Below are positions 38,863 through 46,803 of a stretch of DNA of 49,212 nt, one piece after another. Each line of letters opens with the position of its first letter. Within the stretch, counting starts at the first letter, position 1. Position numbers and translations under genes: made by a program. The notes under the pieces are model-generated. The model saw only the letters and a list, made by a program, of their open reading frames with translations, did not search any database and was not told the DNA's origin. Origin of the DNA: DASVHS01 sp038244815 (lineage in GTDB: Bacteria > Acidobacteriota > Thermoanaerobaculia > Gp7-AA8); the NCBI GenBank assembly GCA_038244815.1, contig JBBRTB010000029.1, positions 1 through 49,212 on the forward strand. Direction: 5' to 3'.

Positions 38863-41331
38863 TCAGCTTCTCAGTAATCCGAGCTGCATGCTCGACTTCG
38901 ACTCGAAGAAATCGCGGATGTCGCTGGCCGGCTTCTTCGAGATCAGTTCGCGCGGCGACTGGTCGTACCAGTCGGTCGGGAAGTAGCGCGTGTACATCTC
39001 CTGCGTGAAGCGGCGGCAGAAGAGAGCGATCACGCCGACATCGGTCTCGCTGCGGATGACGCGGCCCGCCGACTGCACCACTCGGGTCATGCCCGGAATC
39101 AGATACGCGAACTCGAATCCCGCGCCGTACTGATCGTCGTAGTACTGCTTGAGCAGCTCCTGCTCGAAGCTGACCGACGGCAGTGCCGGCCCGACCACCA
39201 TCACCCCCGACAGCATATCGCCGCGATAATCGATCCCTTCGGCGTACATCCCGCCGGAGACGCCCAGGATCAGGTTGCCGCGGCGCGGCTTGTCGCGAAG
39301 GACGGAGAGGATGGCGTTGCGCTCGTAGTCGGTCATGTCCGAGCGCTGCACCATCACGTTCTTGCGCGTCGCGGGCATTCGGTCGCCGACCTCGCGCAGA
39401 AACGCGTAGCTCGGAAACAACGCCAGGTAGTTGCCCTCGGTGGCGTCGGCGATCTCGGCGACCATCGTGGCGATCCGGTCGTAATGATTGGCGCGCTGTT
39501 TCCACGTCGTATCGACTTCCGGCACGATCACGATCTTGCGGTTGTCCCGCGGGAACGGCGAGGGCAGCGAGATCTCGGTGGTCCGGTCCGGCGGAAATCC
39601 GAGGGTCTTGCGGTAGAAGTCGAACGGCTCGAGCGTGGCGGACAGCGCCACCGTCGCGTGCGCCGACTCGAAGATGCGTCCGAGGAATCGCGAGGGATCC
39701 TTGCAGAAGATCTTGAGGCGGAGGCCCTCGGGCGTGCGCTCGATGAGATGCGCGAACTCGTCACCTTCCTCCGCCAGCAGATTCGTGAACTTGACGAGCT
39801 TGAAGTAGAAGTCGATGAGCGGATCGTTGGCCTCGGCGATGCGGTTCTCGATCTTCCAGCCGATGTAGTCGAGGACCAGACGCTCCCATTCCACGCGCTG
39901 GTCGAGAAAGAGCTGGCGATTCGGCTCGCACAACTGAGGCCTCGGGCCTCGGGCCTCGGGCCTCGGATCTTCGCCCTCATCCTCGTCGCTTTGTGCCAGC
40001 TCGTGGAAGTGCGCGCGCAACTGTTCGATCAACTCCTCCCAGCCGTCGAGCCAGCAGTTGCGGGTGGAGAGATGCTGGCGGATGGCGTCGAAGCTCTTTT
40101 CGTGCAGCTCGGGCGAAAAATAGCCGCGGCCGCGGTCGACCAGGTTGTGGGCCTCGTCGACGATGAGGACGCAGTCGCCGTAGTCGTTGTCCTGCTGGTA
40201 AGCCTTGAGGCCGACGTAGGGATCGAAGATGTAGTTGTAGTCGCAGACGACGACGTCGGCCTGCTCGATCAGTTCCAGCGATACCTCGAACGGACAGACC
40301 TCGGTCGATTTCGACAGCTCGAACGTGATGTCGGGATCGAAGTAGCTCATCTCCGTGGTGATGCGGGAGATCAGCCCGCTCTTCCGCATCTTCTCGGAGT
40401 AGCGCGCCGCGTACGGGCAGAAGTCTTCGTGGCAGATGATCTCGGTGTGCGCGCACATCTTCGCTTTCGCGCGCACGCGTAGCACGCGGAAGGAGCCGTC
40501 GTTGAGCATCTTCAGCGCCTCGACGGCGGCGTCCTGCTGCAGCGTCTTGGACGTCAGATAGAAGAGCTTCTTGCCGGAGCGCAGCGATTCGCGGACGGCG
40601 GGGTAGAGCGCGGCGATGGTCTTGCCGATGCCCGTCGGTGCGGAGACCAGCAGCGCCTCACGCTCGCGGACGGCGTGCGCGACGGCCTCGACCATCTCCT
40701 TCTGAAACGGGCGCATGGCGTCGTAGGGGAACGGGAGCGTCTCGGCGAAGGCACGTTTGGCGAGGCGCAGCGCCTGCGCGCTCTCCAGTTCGTCGATGAG
40801 CGATTCGAGGGAGCTGGCCAGCGTGTCAGCCACGCTCGGGCGGTCGAACTCGGCGTCGATCGTCCTGGTCTCGCCGGTGACGAGATCGATGAGCACGAGC
40901 TGCGGATGAAACTCGAATTCGCGGTAGTCCTCCTGGCTGGAAAGGAACAACGCGTAGAGCAGCAGTTGATACAGATGGCGCTGCAATTTCTCCGACCTGT
41001 AGAGTGCCTCGAGCTCCAGATCGAAGTGCAGGGACTTCACTTCCTCGACCGTGATGAGCCCGGCATCGGGGTTTACGGACAGTCCGTCGATCCGGCCGGT
41101 GACGACGATGTTCCAGTCGCGCACGCAAGTTCGATACGAGACGTGGACTTCCGGGCGATAGTACGGATCCTCTCCGGCACGCTCCTCGGCGCGCCGGGTG
41201 TGGATGTCCTGGCCGATCCACATGCGCCTGAATCCGTCTCCGCGCTCCACGCCGATGCGGCGGTACGTCGACTCATAAACGAGATCGCCGACCGACAGGT
41301 TCAGTTCGCGGGAGTCGAAGTCGACACGCAC
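38863..41331 (-). CDS. XPD/DinG-type FeS DNA helicase with N-terminal RecB/Cas4-like nuclease domain
   Basis: 822 residues from GTG 41331. The N-terminal ~165 residues have PD-(D/E)xK nuclease motifs: GRIDG (Asp82), VEEVKS (Glu97-x-Lys99) and the RecB-type QxxxY (Gln122-Tyr126). The helicase follows: Walker A APTGIGKT (231-238), four cysteines placed as an iron-sulphur cluster (293, 300, 305, 346), DEAH (392-395) and motif VI QSAGRVIR (753-760). XPD-family enzymes unwind DNA 5'-3'. PRPEARGPRP at 456-465 is encoded by a GGGCCTC repeat within an acidic loop. Likely a DNA repair or processing enzyme; it sits 42 bases downstream of a cyclase-like gene on the same strand. Confidence 0.9.
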   Translation of the reverse strand: MRVDFDSRELNLSVGDLVYESTYRRIGVERGDGFRRMWIGQDIHTRRAEERAGEDPYYRPEVHVSYRTCVRDWNIVVTGRIDGLSVNPDAGLITVEEVKSLHFDLELEALYRSEKLQRHLYQLLLYALFLSSQEDYREFEFHPQLVLIDLVTGETRTIDAEFDRPSVADTLASSLESLIDELESAQALRLAKRAFAETLPFPYDAMRPFQKEMVEAVAHAVREREALLVSAPTGIGKTIAALYPAVRESLRSGKKLFYLTSKTLQQDAAVEALKMLNDGSFRVLRVRAKAKMCAHTEIICHEDFCPYAARYSEKMRKSGLISRITTEMSYFDPDITFELSKSTEVCPFEVSLELIEQADVVVCDYNYIFDPYVGLKAYQQDNDYGDCVLIVDEAHNLVDRGRGYFSPELHEKSFDAIRQHLSTRNCWLDGWEELIEQLRAHFHELAQSDEDEGEDPRPEARGPRPQLCEPNRQLFLDQRVEWERLVLDYIGWKIENRIAEANDPLIDFYFKLVKFTNLLAEEGDEFAHLIERTPEGLRLKIFCKDPSRFLGRIFESAHATVALSATLEPFDFYRKTLGFPPDRTTEISLPSPFPRDNRKIVIVPEVDTTWKQRANHYDRIATMVAEIADATEGNYLALFPSYAFLREVGDRMPATRKNVMVQRSDMTDYERNAILSVLRDKPRRGNLILGVSGGMYAEGIDYRGDMLSGVMVVGPALPSVSFEQELLKQYYDDQYGAGFEFAYLIPGMTRVVQSAGRVIRSETDVGVIALFCRRFTQEMYTRYFPTDWYDQSPRELISKKPASDIRDFFESKSSMQLGLLRS
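39936..39966. repeat. GGGCCTC heptad array inside the helicase gene
   Basis: Four GGGCCTC-type words lie in frame within the helicase gene and encode DPRPEARGPRP on the minus strand, the same peptide as in the metallopeptidase (15377-15411). Confidence 0.9.
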
Positions 41332-41373
41332 GGATCCATGGTACGGGATGTGTCGGACAGCAGCACCCTGCTG

Positions 41374-43716
41374 CTACAGCTTCTCGATCACTTCGCCGAT
41401 GAGATAGGCGTCGTACTCGCGGCTCTGGCGGAATTCGGCGAGGTGAAACGCGGTGGCGAGGTTGTCGGGTGCCAGGCGGTCGTAGAGATCGCGCACCGTG
41501 GAGCGATCGAGAGAGAGGAGACTGTTGGGAAATTCGCCGGCCACGGCGAAGAGGCGCTGAAAGTCGCCGCGCGGAAGGCGCAGGGGCCGGTAGACGTCGT
41601 CGGACCGCGGATCCCATTCGCCGATCACGATGTCGTCTCCGTTCGTTTCCTCCGATCGCACGCAGATCACCAGCTCGCTGGCGATCATCCGCTCGGTGGT
41701 GGTGTCGGCGCGCTGGCTCTCATCGAAGGCCCCGAATGGCGCCATGGGTTGCCGCTGCCGGTGAAACTCCTGACGCAGGAGCGTGTGGAGCGGTTCCTGC
41801 CACTCCAGGGCAGTGGCCTCCACCTCGCCTTCCGCAAACGGGACGATCTCGCCGACCTCGATGTTGTCGAGACCCTTGAGCTGCACCATGCCCAGGATGC
41901 GGATGCCGATGAATTCGAGACCGGGAATGGCGGGCGCGAATCCGATGTAGCCGCCCCAGGCCGTCTTCAGGCGGTGCAGCTGCTGCCCCTCGGCGTGCAG
42001 CTCGTTGGATAGCTCGAGCAGGAACGGTTGCGAGGCCACGATCCCCTCATTGACGAGATGACCGTTGGCGTTGACGTAGGCGTAGTACTCGCGCGCGTGC
42101 TGGGTGTGATCGATGACGTCGACTCCCTGCGCGAGCGGGGCGAAGAACTGCTGCACCTTTCCGGCGTCGTATCCGTAGGCGATGAGAAATGCGGCGATCT
42201 CGTCGATTTCCTTGTTGGCTTTGCCGGTGGTCAGCCGCGACAGCTCGACGATGCCGTGGCCGTAAAACTCGGTGATTCGCTCGTTGGTCTCGGCGTTCGT
42301 CTTCAACGGCAACAGACGGTAGTAGCCGTAGTTCATGGCGATACGCAGGCCCTTGTTGAAGGAGAAGCCCTTGCGCTTCATCTCGGCGTAGAAGCTCTGG
42401 ATCTCGACGGCCCCGCGAATCAGGCGCAGGGCATGGCGGGTGGTGTAGAACGCGCCGTCCCCGAGGAACTTCTCGAACTGGAGATGGTGCCGTTCGGCCA
42501 CCGTCTCCAGCTTGCGCTGGAAGAGCAGCATCTGCCGGTACGACTTGACCTCTTCCTTTCCGCCGCCCCGGCGCACATTGCCGAGGGTCTCGGAGAACTT
42601 GGAGATGTCATAGATGAGGCCGAAGCGGTGGATGACCGGATCGACCACGCCGGGACGGCTGAAGTCGAGAGGACGCGTGGACTTCCCGAACACGACGCCG
42701 TTGCGGCGGTCGGCGGAAGCGACGTCGCCTTCCGGTGTGGTGATGGTCCAGACGATGGCCCGGCGGAGCTGGTTGAGCACCGCGAACTCGCGGATACGCC
42801 GCCCGATGACCTGCAGTTGCTCGCGGTCCTCGCGGGTGAAGAGGTTCTGGATCGACGGATGCTCGAACAGGAAATCCTGGAAGCGGCCGTCGAGGAGAAG
42901 GGCCACGGTGATGCCCTGATCGACCGAGCTGCCGAACAGGGGCAGCGCCGACTGCACCACGCGGTCGCGCTGCAGGACTTCCAGGGCGTTGGTGCGCAGG
43001 CGCTCGAACGAATCGCGGAAGGCCTGGAAGTCGCGGCGCAGGTACCCGGTCACGAACGAGCGCAGCTCCCGCAGGTCCGGTCCGACGAACTCTTCGGTCA
43101 GGATCAGGACGTCGTCCTGGAGCAGCCGGAAGAACTGCGTGGCCCGCTGTTCGTCGCCGTCGAGAATCGATGCGGCCTTGGCGGCGATTTGCGTGAGCTG
43201 TTCGCGCGTGTCGCTGACCCACCTCGAGAAGATCCGGTACTTGATGGCGTCGCCCTGGGTGCGGCCGGCCTGCGCGTCGATGGCGCTCACGCGCCGTGGA
43301 ATGGCCGCGAAGTGTCTGGCCAGGTCGACGGAGTGGGCCAGCCAGAACACCGCGTGATAGTCGTTGAGCAGATTCGACATCATGGCGTTCTCGGCCGCCC
43401 TCATCAGATGGGAGAGGTAGGCGTTGAGCGCCAGTTGCGCTTTTTCCTTCGCCGCCGCCGTGCGGGAGATCTGCGAGGGTACTTCCTCGCTCAGCCACCG
43501 GTCGAGCTTCGCGTCCAGCTCCTTGAGGACCGACGACTCCGCCACCGGAAATCCGAGAAGCGGCGGGAGCGTCTCATCCGCTGGATAGATCCTGTACGGC
43601 TGCGGCAGGAGCGAGTCGGGGCGGGGAAACAGCTCCTCGAGCGTCCTGCCGAGATCGGCGGGCAGCAGAAAAGCATCGCTCCTCTGCGCCAGGTAAGTGA
43701 CCAGATCCTTGGGCAT
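41374..43716 (-). CDS. Large protein with diverged class III nucleotide-cyclase domain
   Basis: A 780-residue soluble protein. Residues about 364-500 look like a class III adenylate/guanylate cyclase: GLIYDISKFSE (metal Asp370), FEKFLGDGAF (Lys416 at the adenine-selecting position; metal Asp420), LRIAMNYGYY, then ITEFYGHGIVELSRL, where Arg494 matches the transition-state Arg but the usual Asn is Val490. Alignment by eye, so tentative. The first ~350 residues are helical and the last ~280 mixed, with no family I recognise. It may make a cyclic nucleotide or be a catalytically altered regulator. The downstream nuclease-helicase gene (42 bases away) is probably in the same transcript. Confidence 0.6.
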   Translation of the reverse strand: MPKDLVTYLAQRSDAFLLPADLGRTLEELFPRPDSLLPQPYRIYPADETLPPLLGFPVAESSVLKELDAKLDRWLSEEVPSQISRTAAAKEKAQLALNAYLSHLMRAAENAMMSNLLNDYHAVFWLAHSVDLARHFAAIPRRVSAIDAQAGRTQGDAIKYRIFSRWVSDTREQLTQIAAKAASILDGDEQRATQFFRLLQDDVLILTEEFVGPDLRELRSFVTGYLRRDFQAFRDSFERLRTNALEVLQRDRVVQSALPLFGSSVDQGITVALLLDGRFQDFLFEHPSIQNLFTREDREQLQVIGRRIREFAVLNQLRRAIVWTITTPEGDVASADRRNGVVFGKSTRPLDFSRPGVVDPVIHRFGLIYDISKFSETLGNVRRGGGKEEVKSYRQMLLFQRKLETVAERHHLQFEKFLGDGAFYTTRHALRLIRGAVEIQSFYAEMKRKGFSFNKGLRIAMNYGYYRLLPLKTNAETNERITEFYGHGIVELSRLTTGKANKEIDEIAAFLIAYGYDAGKVQQFFAPLAQGVDVIDHTQHAREYYAYVNANGHLVNEGIVASQPFLLELSNELHAEGQQLHRLKTAWGGYIGFAPAIPGLEFIGIRILGMVQLKGLDNIEVGEIVPFAEGEVEATALEWQEPLHTLLRQEFHRQRQPMAPFGAFDESQRADTTTERMIASELVICVRSEETNGDDIVIGEWDPRSDDVYRPLRLPRGDFQRLFAVAGEFPNSLLSLDRSTVRDLYDRLAPDNLATAFHLAEFRQSREYDAYLIGEVIEKL

Positions 43717-43800
43717 CTCGTGAGGGCGCGATTATAGCGAATGACGCAGGGCGAATCGCTCGGGGCGCGATAGAAAAAGGATATAGAGGGGGAGGTGGGT

Positions 43801-43911
43801 GTTGAATCGTGAATGTTGAATGGTCAATGGTGAATACATTCTGCATTTTGCATTTTGCATTTTGCATTTTGCATTTTGCATTTTGCATTTTGCATTCTGC
43901 ATTTTGCATTT
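43801..43911. repeat. Two adjacent heptad arrays: GTTGAAT-type x5 and TGCATTT x10
   Basis: Five words GTTGAAT, CGTGAAT, GTTGAAT, GGTCAAT, GGTGAAT (43801-43835) are followed after 6 bases by ten TGCATTT words, one of them varied to TGCATTC (43842-43911). It is strikingly AT-rich in a GC-rich genome. It fills most of the 246-bp gap between divergent starts (43716 and 43963). I see no clear promoter hexamers outside it. Confidence 0.92.
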
Positions 43912-43962
43912 GCCTTCCCCATTCTGCCTTGAGCCGTCGGCCCGGTGCTAAACTCGCCAGCG

Positions 43963-44685
43963 ATGCTCACCACCGCCACTGAGCCGCAGACCTGCCCCCG
44001 CTGCAACGGCTCCGGCTGGGTGCCCATGCCCGGTGACTCGCTGCGCGTCGAAGCGTGCGGCTGCTCGGGCGACATGCGGCGGCGGCTCAGGATGTCCGCC
44101 GCGAACATCCCGCGGCGGTACGCACACTGCTCGCTGGCGTCATACAAGGACGACAAGTCGACCGCGCTCAGAAATGCGAAAGCGCGCGTGCAGGAGTTCA
44201 TCGATCTCTGGCCGTCGACCGATCAGGGGCGCGGCCTGCTGCTGATGGGGGCATGCGGCGTCGGGAAGACGCACCTGGCCGTGGCGGTGCTCGTCGAGGT
44301 CATGAACAGCGGAAAGCCTGGCCGCATCCTGTTCAGCAACTTTCAGGATCTCATCCAGGAGATCCAGGCATCGTTTGACAACGATCAGGTGCCGAGCAAG
44401 TCGGAGCTGTTGAGACCGCTGCTGGAGGCGGACCTTCTGGTGCTGGACGAGCTGGGCTCGCAGAAGCCGACCACGTTCGTGCAGGACATCCTCTACTACG
44501 TGATCAACACGCGCTACAACGAAGAGCGGACCACGGTGTTCACGACGAACTACTTCGACACCGCGGAGGTCAGGGAAGAGTCGCTGGGACAGCGCATCGG
44601 CACGAGGCTGCGCAGCCGTCTCTACGAGATGGCCAACCTCGTCAAGTTCGACGGCGCCACCGACTACCGCCGGAACGTCATTTGA
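43963..44685 (+). CDS. DnaC/IstB-like ATPase with N-terminal zinc-binding motif
   Basis: A 240-residue AAA+ protein. The N-terminus has CPRCNGSGW (Cys11, Cys14) and CGC (Cys32, Cys34), a probable zinc site as in DnaC/DnaI-type helicase loaders. Walker A is GACGVGKT (96-103), Walker B LLVLDELG and sensor I 'TTVFTTNYF', with the C-terminal 'GTRLRSRLYEMANLVKFDGATDYR' typical of the family. No transposase is adjacent, so a replicative helicase loader role is more likely than IstB. The stop overlaps the next start by 4 bases. Confidence 0.9.
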   Translation: MLTTATEPQTCPRCNGSGWVPMPGDSLRVEACGCSGDMRRRLRMSAANIPRRYAHCSLASYKDDKSTALRNAKARVQEFIDLWPSTDQGRGLLLMGACGVGKTHLAVAVLVEVMNSGKPGRILFSNFQDLIQEIQASFDNDQVPSKSELLRPLLEADLLVLDELGSQKPTTFVQDILYYVINTRYNEERTTVFTTNYFDTAEVREESLGQRIGTRLRSRLYEMANLVKFDGATDYRRNVI

Positions 44686-45617
44686 AGCTCAGCATCACCG
44701 AGATTCTGCGCCGCGGGTTCGAGAGCATGCTGGCCAACTGGCCGCTTCTCGTCATCCGGGTCGTCGAGGGCGTGGTGATGATCGTGATGATGATCCTGGC
44801 GGTGGTGGCGGTGATCGTTCCGATCGCGGTGTCGTTCGGCGCGGGCAACGCCTTTCCTGCCGCCGATCCCAGCGACATACCCGCGCTGATTCTCTCGACC
44901 GTGGCCGCTCACGCCGCGATGATCCTCTACCTCCTCGGCCTCATCACGGTCGTGCTGACCGTCTGGATCGTCGTGCACTCGTTCGTCGTGGCCGGATCGG
45001 CGCGCGTCTACGTCGACTCGATGCAACGGACCGCGGCTTCCCCCGCTCCCACGCGCGCCGAGTTGGCCGCGTTCACCGGCGATCGGTGGTTTCAGGGCGG
45101 CAGGGCGGGCTGGTGGCCGGTGTTCTGGATCTTCAACATCGCCTGGACCATCGCCTTCGCGATCATCCTCATTCCGTTCGTCGTCTTCGCCGGAGTGCTG
45201 GTGATGCTGCGCCAGAACGGGCCGATGGCCATGGCAGCCGGCTGCCTCGGTTTCGTCCTGCTCGTTCTCTTCGTTCTGCCGGTGGCAGTGATCACGGGGA
45301 TCTGTACGCAGAAGGCGATCGTCGACTCCCTGGCACGCGGGACGGGAGCGATGGAGTCGCTGCGCGCGGCGTGGCGGGAATTCCGTTCCGACCTCGGCCG
45401 TCACGTCGCGGTGGCCGCCGTGATGATCGTGGTGTCGTTCGCCGCGGCGATCCTGTCGAGCTCGATGTCGATGTTCACCTCGTTCGGCCATCACGCTCCG
45501 GGGCTGATGATGATCCCGATGCAGTTCTCGTCCTCGATCCTCAACAGCGTCTTCGGCGCCGCGGTGGGAGCGTGGTTCCTGGCCTGTTTTGCGGCGCTGG
45601 CGGTGGATCGAAGGTGA
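44682..45617 (+). CDS. Polytopic membrane protein of unknown function
   Basis: 311 residues from TTG 44682 (TTGA overlap with the upstream stop). It has about six TM helices: a long one at about 20-50, then about 75-100, 155-180, 188-215, 245-268 and 290-305. The pattern (RGFESMLANWPLLVIRVVE...; repeated pore-like hydrophobic stretches) resembles DUF975/glycerophosphodiester-type membrane domains, but I cannot name the family. Translational coupling on both sides ties it to the ATPase and the aminotransferase. Confidence 0.75.
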   Translation: MKLSITEILRRGFESMLANWPLLVIRVVEGVVMIVMMILAVVAVIVPIAVSFGAGNAFPAADPSDIPALILSTVAAHAAMILYLLGLITVVLTVWIVVHSFVVAGSARVYVDSMQRTAASPAPTRAELAAFTGDRWFQGGRAGWWPVFWIFNIAWTIAFAIILIPFVVFAGVLVMLRQNGPMAMAAGCLGFVLLVLFVLPVAVITGICTQKAIVDSLARGTGAMESLRAAWREFRSDLGRHVAVAAVMIVVSFAAAILSSSMSMFTSFGHHAPGLMMIPMQFSSSILNSVFGAAVGAWFLACFAALAVDRR

Positions 45618-46798
45618 ACTTCCAGCGGTTCCTTTCTGCCGACGCCGCGAATTTCCGGCCGTCGGCGATCCGGGCCTTCGCGAAGCTGATCAACGATCCC
45701 GGTATCATCTCCTTCGCTGGCGGCGTACCGAATCCGGAGACGTTTCCCGCCGAGCACATCGGCGCGATCGCGGAACAGGTCGTGCGCGAGCGACGGGCCA
45801 TCGCCCTGCAGTACGGCCCTACGCGCGGACTGCCGCGGCTCTGCCAGTCGATCGCCGCGATCTGCCGGGGGCGCGGCGCTGCCGCCGAGGGGGGCGACAT
45901 TCTCGTGACCACGGGCTCGCAGCAGGCGCTCGATCTCATCGCCCATACCTTCCTCGATCCCGGCGACGTGGTGTTGGTCGAGCTGCCGACCTACATCGGC
46001 GGCTCGTCGTCGTTCTACGGCCGAAGCGCCACGCTGGCAGGGGTGGCTCAGGACGACGACGGCATCGTTCCGGAATCGCTCGATGAGATCGCGGCGCGGA
46101 CGAAGCCGAAGCTGCTCTACGTCATCCCGAATTTTCAGAATCCGTCGGGACGGCTGATGACGCAGGCGCGCCGCGACGCCGTGCTCCAGCTCGCGGACAA
46201 GCACGACTTCCTGGTGATCGAAGACGATCCCTACGGTGAGCTGGTCTACGTCGACGGCGCCGACACCACTCCGATCCGGGCCCGCGACAATTCGGGGCGC
46301 GTCATCTATCTGGGGTCGTTCTCCAAAGTGCTCGCACCCGGGCTGCGCTGCGGCTGGATCCTGGCGGAGGCGCAGATCTCGGAGAAGCTGGAGGTCGCCA
46401 AGCAGGCTGCCGATCTCTGCTCGGGCATGCTCGACCAGTCGATCGTCGACGAGTTCTGCGCGGCCGGAGAACTGCCGGCGCAGATCCAGAAAGTCCGCGC
46501 GTTCTATCGCGGTAAGCGCGGCACCATGCTCGCTGCGCTCGAAAAACATTTCTCAGGCCGTGCTGCCTGGACATCCGCCGCCGGGGGCCTCTTCACGTTC
46601 GTGACGCTCGATGAGGACATCGACACCGCCGCGCGCGTAGCCGATGCCGTTACCCGAGGCGTCGCCTACATTCCCGGCGGACCGTTCTTCGTCGATGGCA
46701 CCGGCCGCAACACCATGCGGCTCACATTCGCCAAGGAGAGCGACGAGAGGATCGTCGAGGGGATGGCCAGACTGGCCGGAGTGTTCAGTGGAGTGTAA
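45614..46798 (+). CDS. PLP-dependent aminotransferase (class I/II, 2-aminoadipate/MocR-like fold)
   Basis: 394 residues from GTG 45614, overlapping the previous stop by 4 bases. Fold type I aminotransferase: 'ISFAGGVPNPETFP' at the N-terminus, 'QYGPTRGLPRLCQSIA', 'VTTGSQQALDLIAHTFLDPGD', 'NFQNPSGRLMTQARR', 'IEDDPYG' and the PLP-binding Lys238 in GSFSKVLAPGLRCGW. These motifs match the LysN/aminoadipate-valine type group. It lacks the GntR DNA-binding domain of MocR regulators. The exact amino donor is not determinable. Why it is coupled to a DnaC-like gene is unclear. Confidence 0.93.
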   Translation: MNFQRFLSADAANFRPSAIRAFAKLINDPGIISFAGGVPNPETFPAEHIGAIAEQVVRERRAIALQYGPTRGLPRLCQSIAAICRGRGAAAEGGDILVTTGSQQALDLIAHTFLDPGDVVLVELPTYIGGSSSFYGRSATLAGVAQDDDGIVPESLDEIAARTKPKLLYVIPNFQNPSGRLMTQARRDAVLQLADKHDFLVIEDDPYGELVYVDGADTTPIRARDNSGRVIYLGSFSKVLAPGLRCGWILAEAQISEKLEVAKQAADLCSGMLDQSIVDEFCAAGELPAQIQKVRAFYRGKRGTMLAALEKHFSGRAAWTSAAGGLFTFVTLDEDIDTAARVADAVTRGVAYIPGGPFFVDGTGRNTMRLTFAKESDERIVEGMARLAGVFSGV

Positions 46799-46803
46799 CG
46801 GCA

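Noticed and set aside
43842..43911. Possible CRISPR array
   Set aside because: The units are 7 bp with no spacers and no cas genes are near.
43963..44685. IstB of an insertion sequence
   Set aside because: No istA transposase or terminal repeats are nearby, and the zinc-binding N-terminus fits a helicase loader.
45614..46798. MocR-type GntR-aminotransferase regulator
   Set aside because: The N-terminal GntR winged helix is absent; the protein begins directly with the aminotransferase fold.
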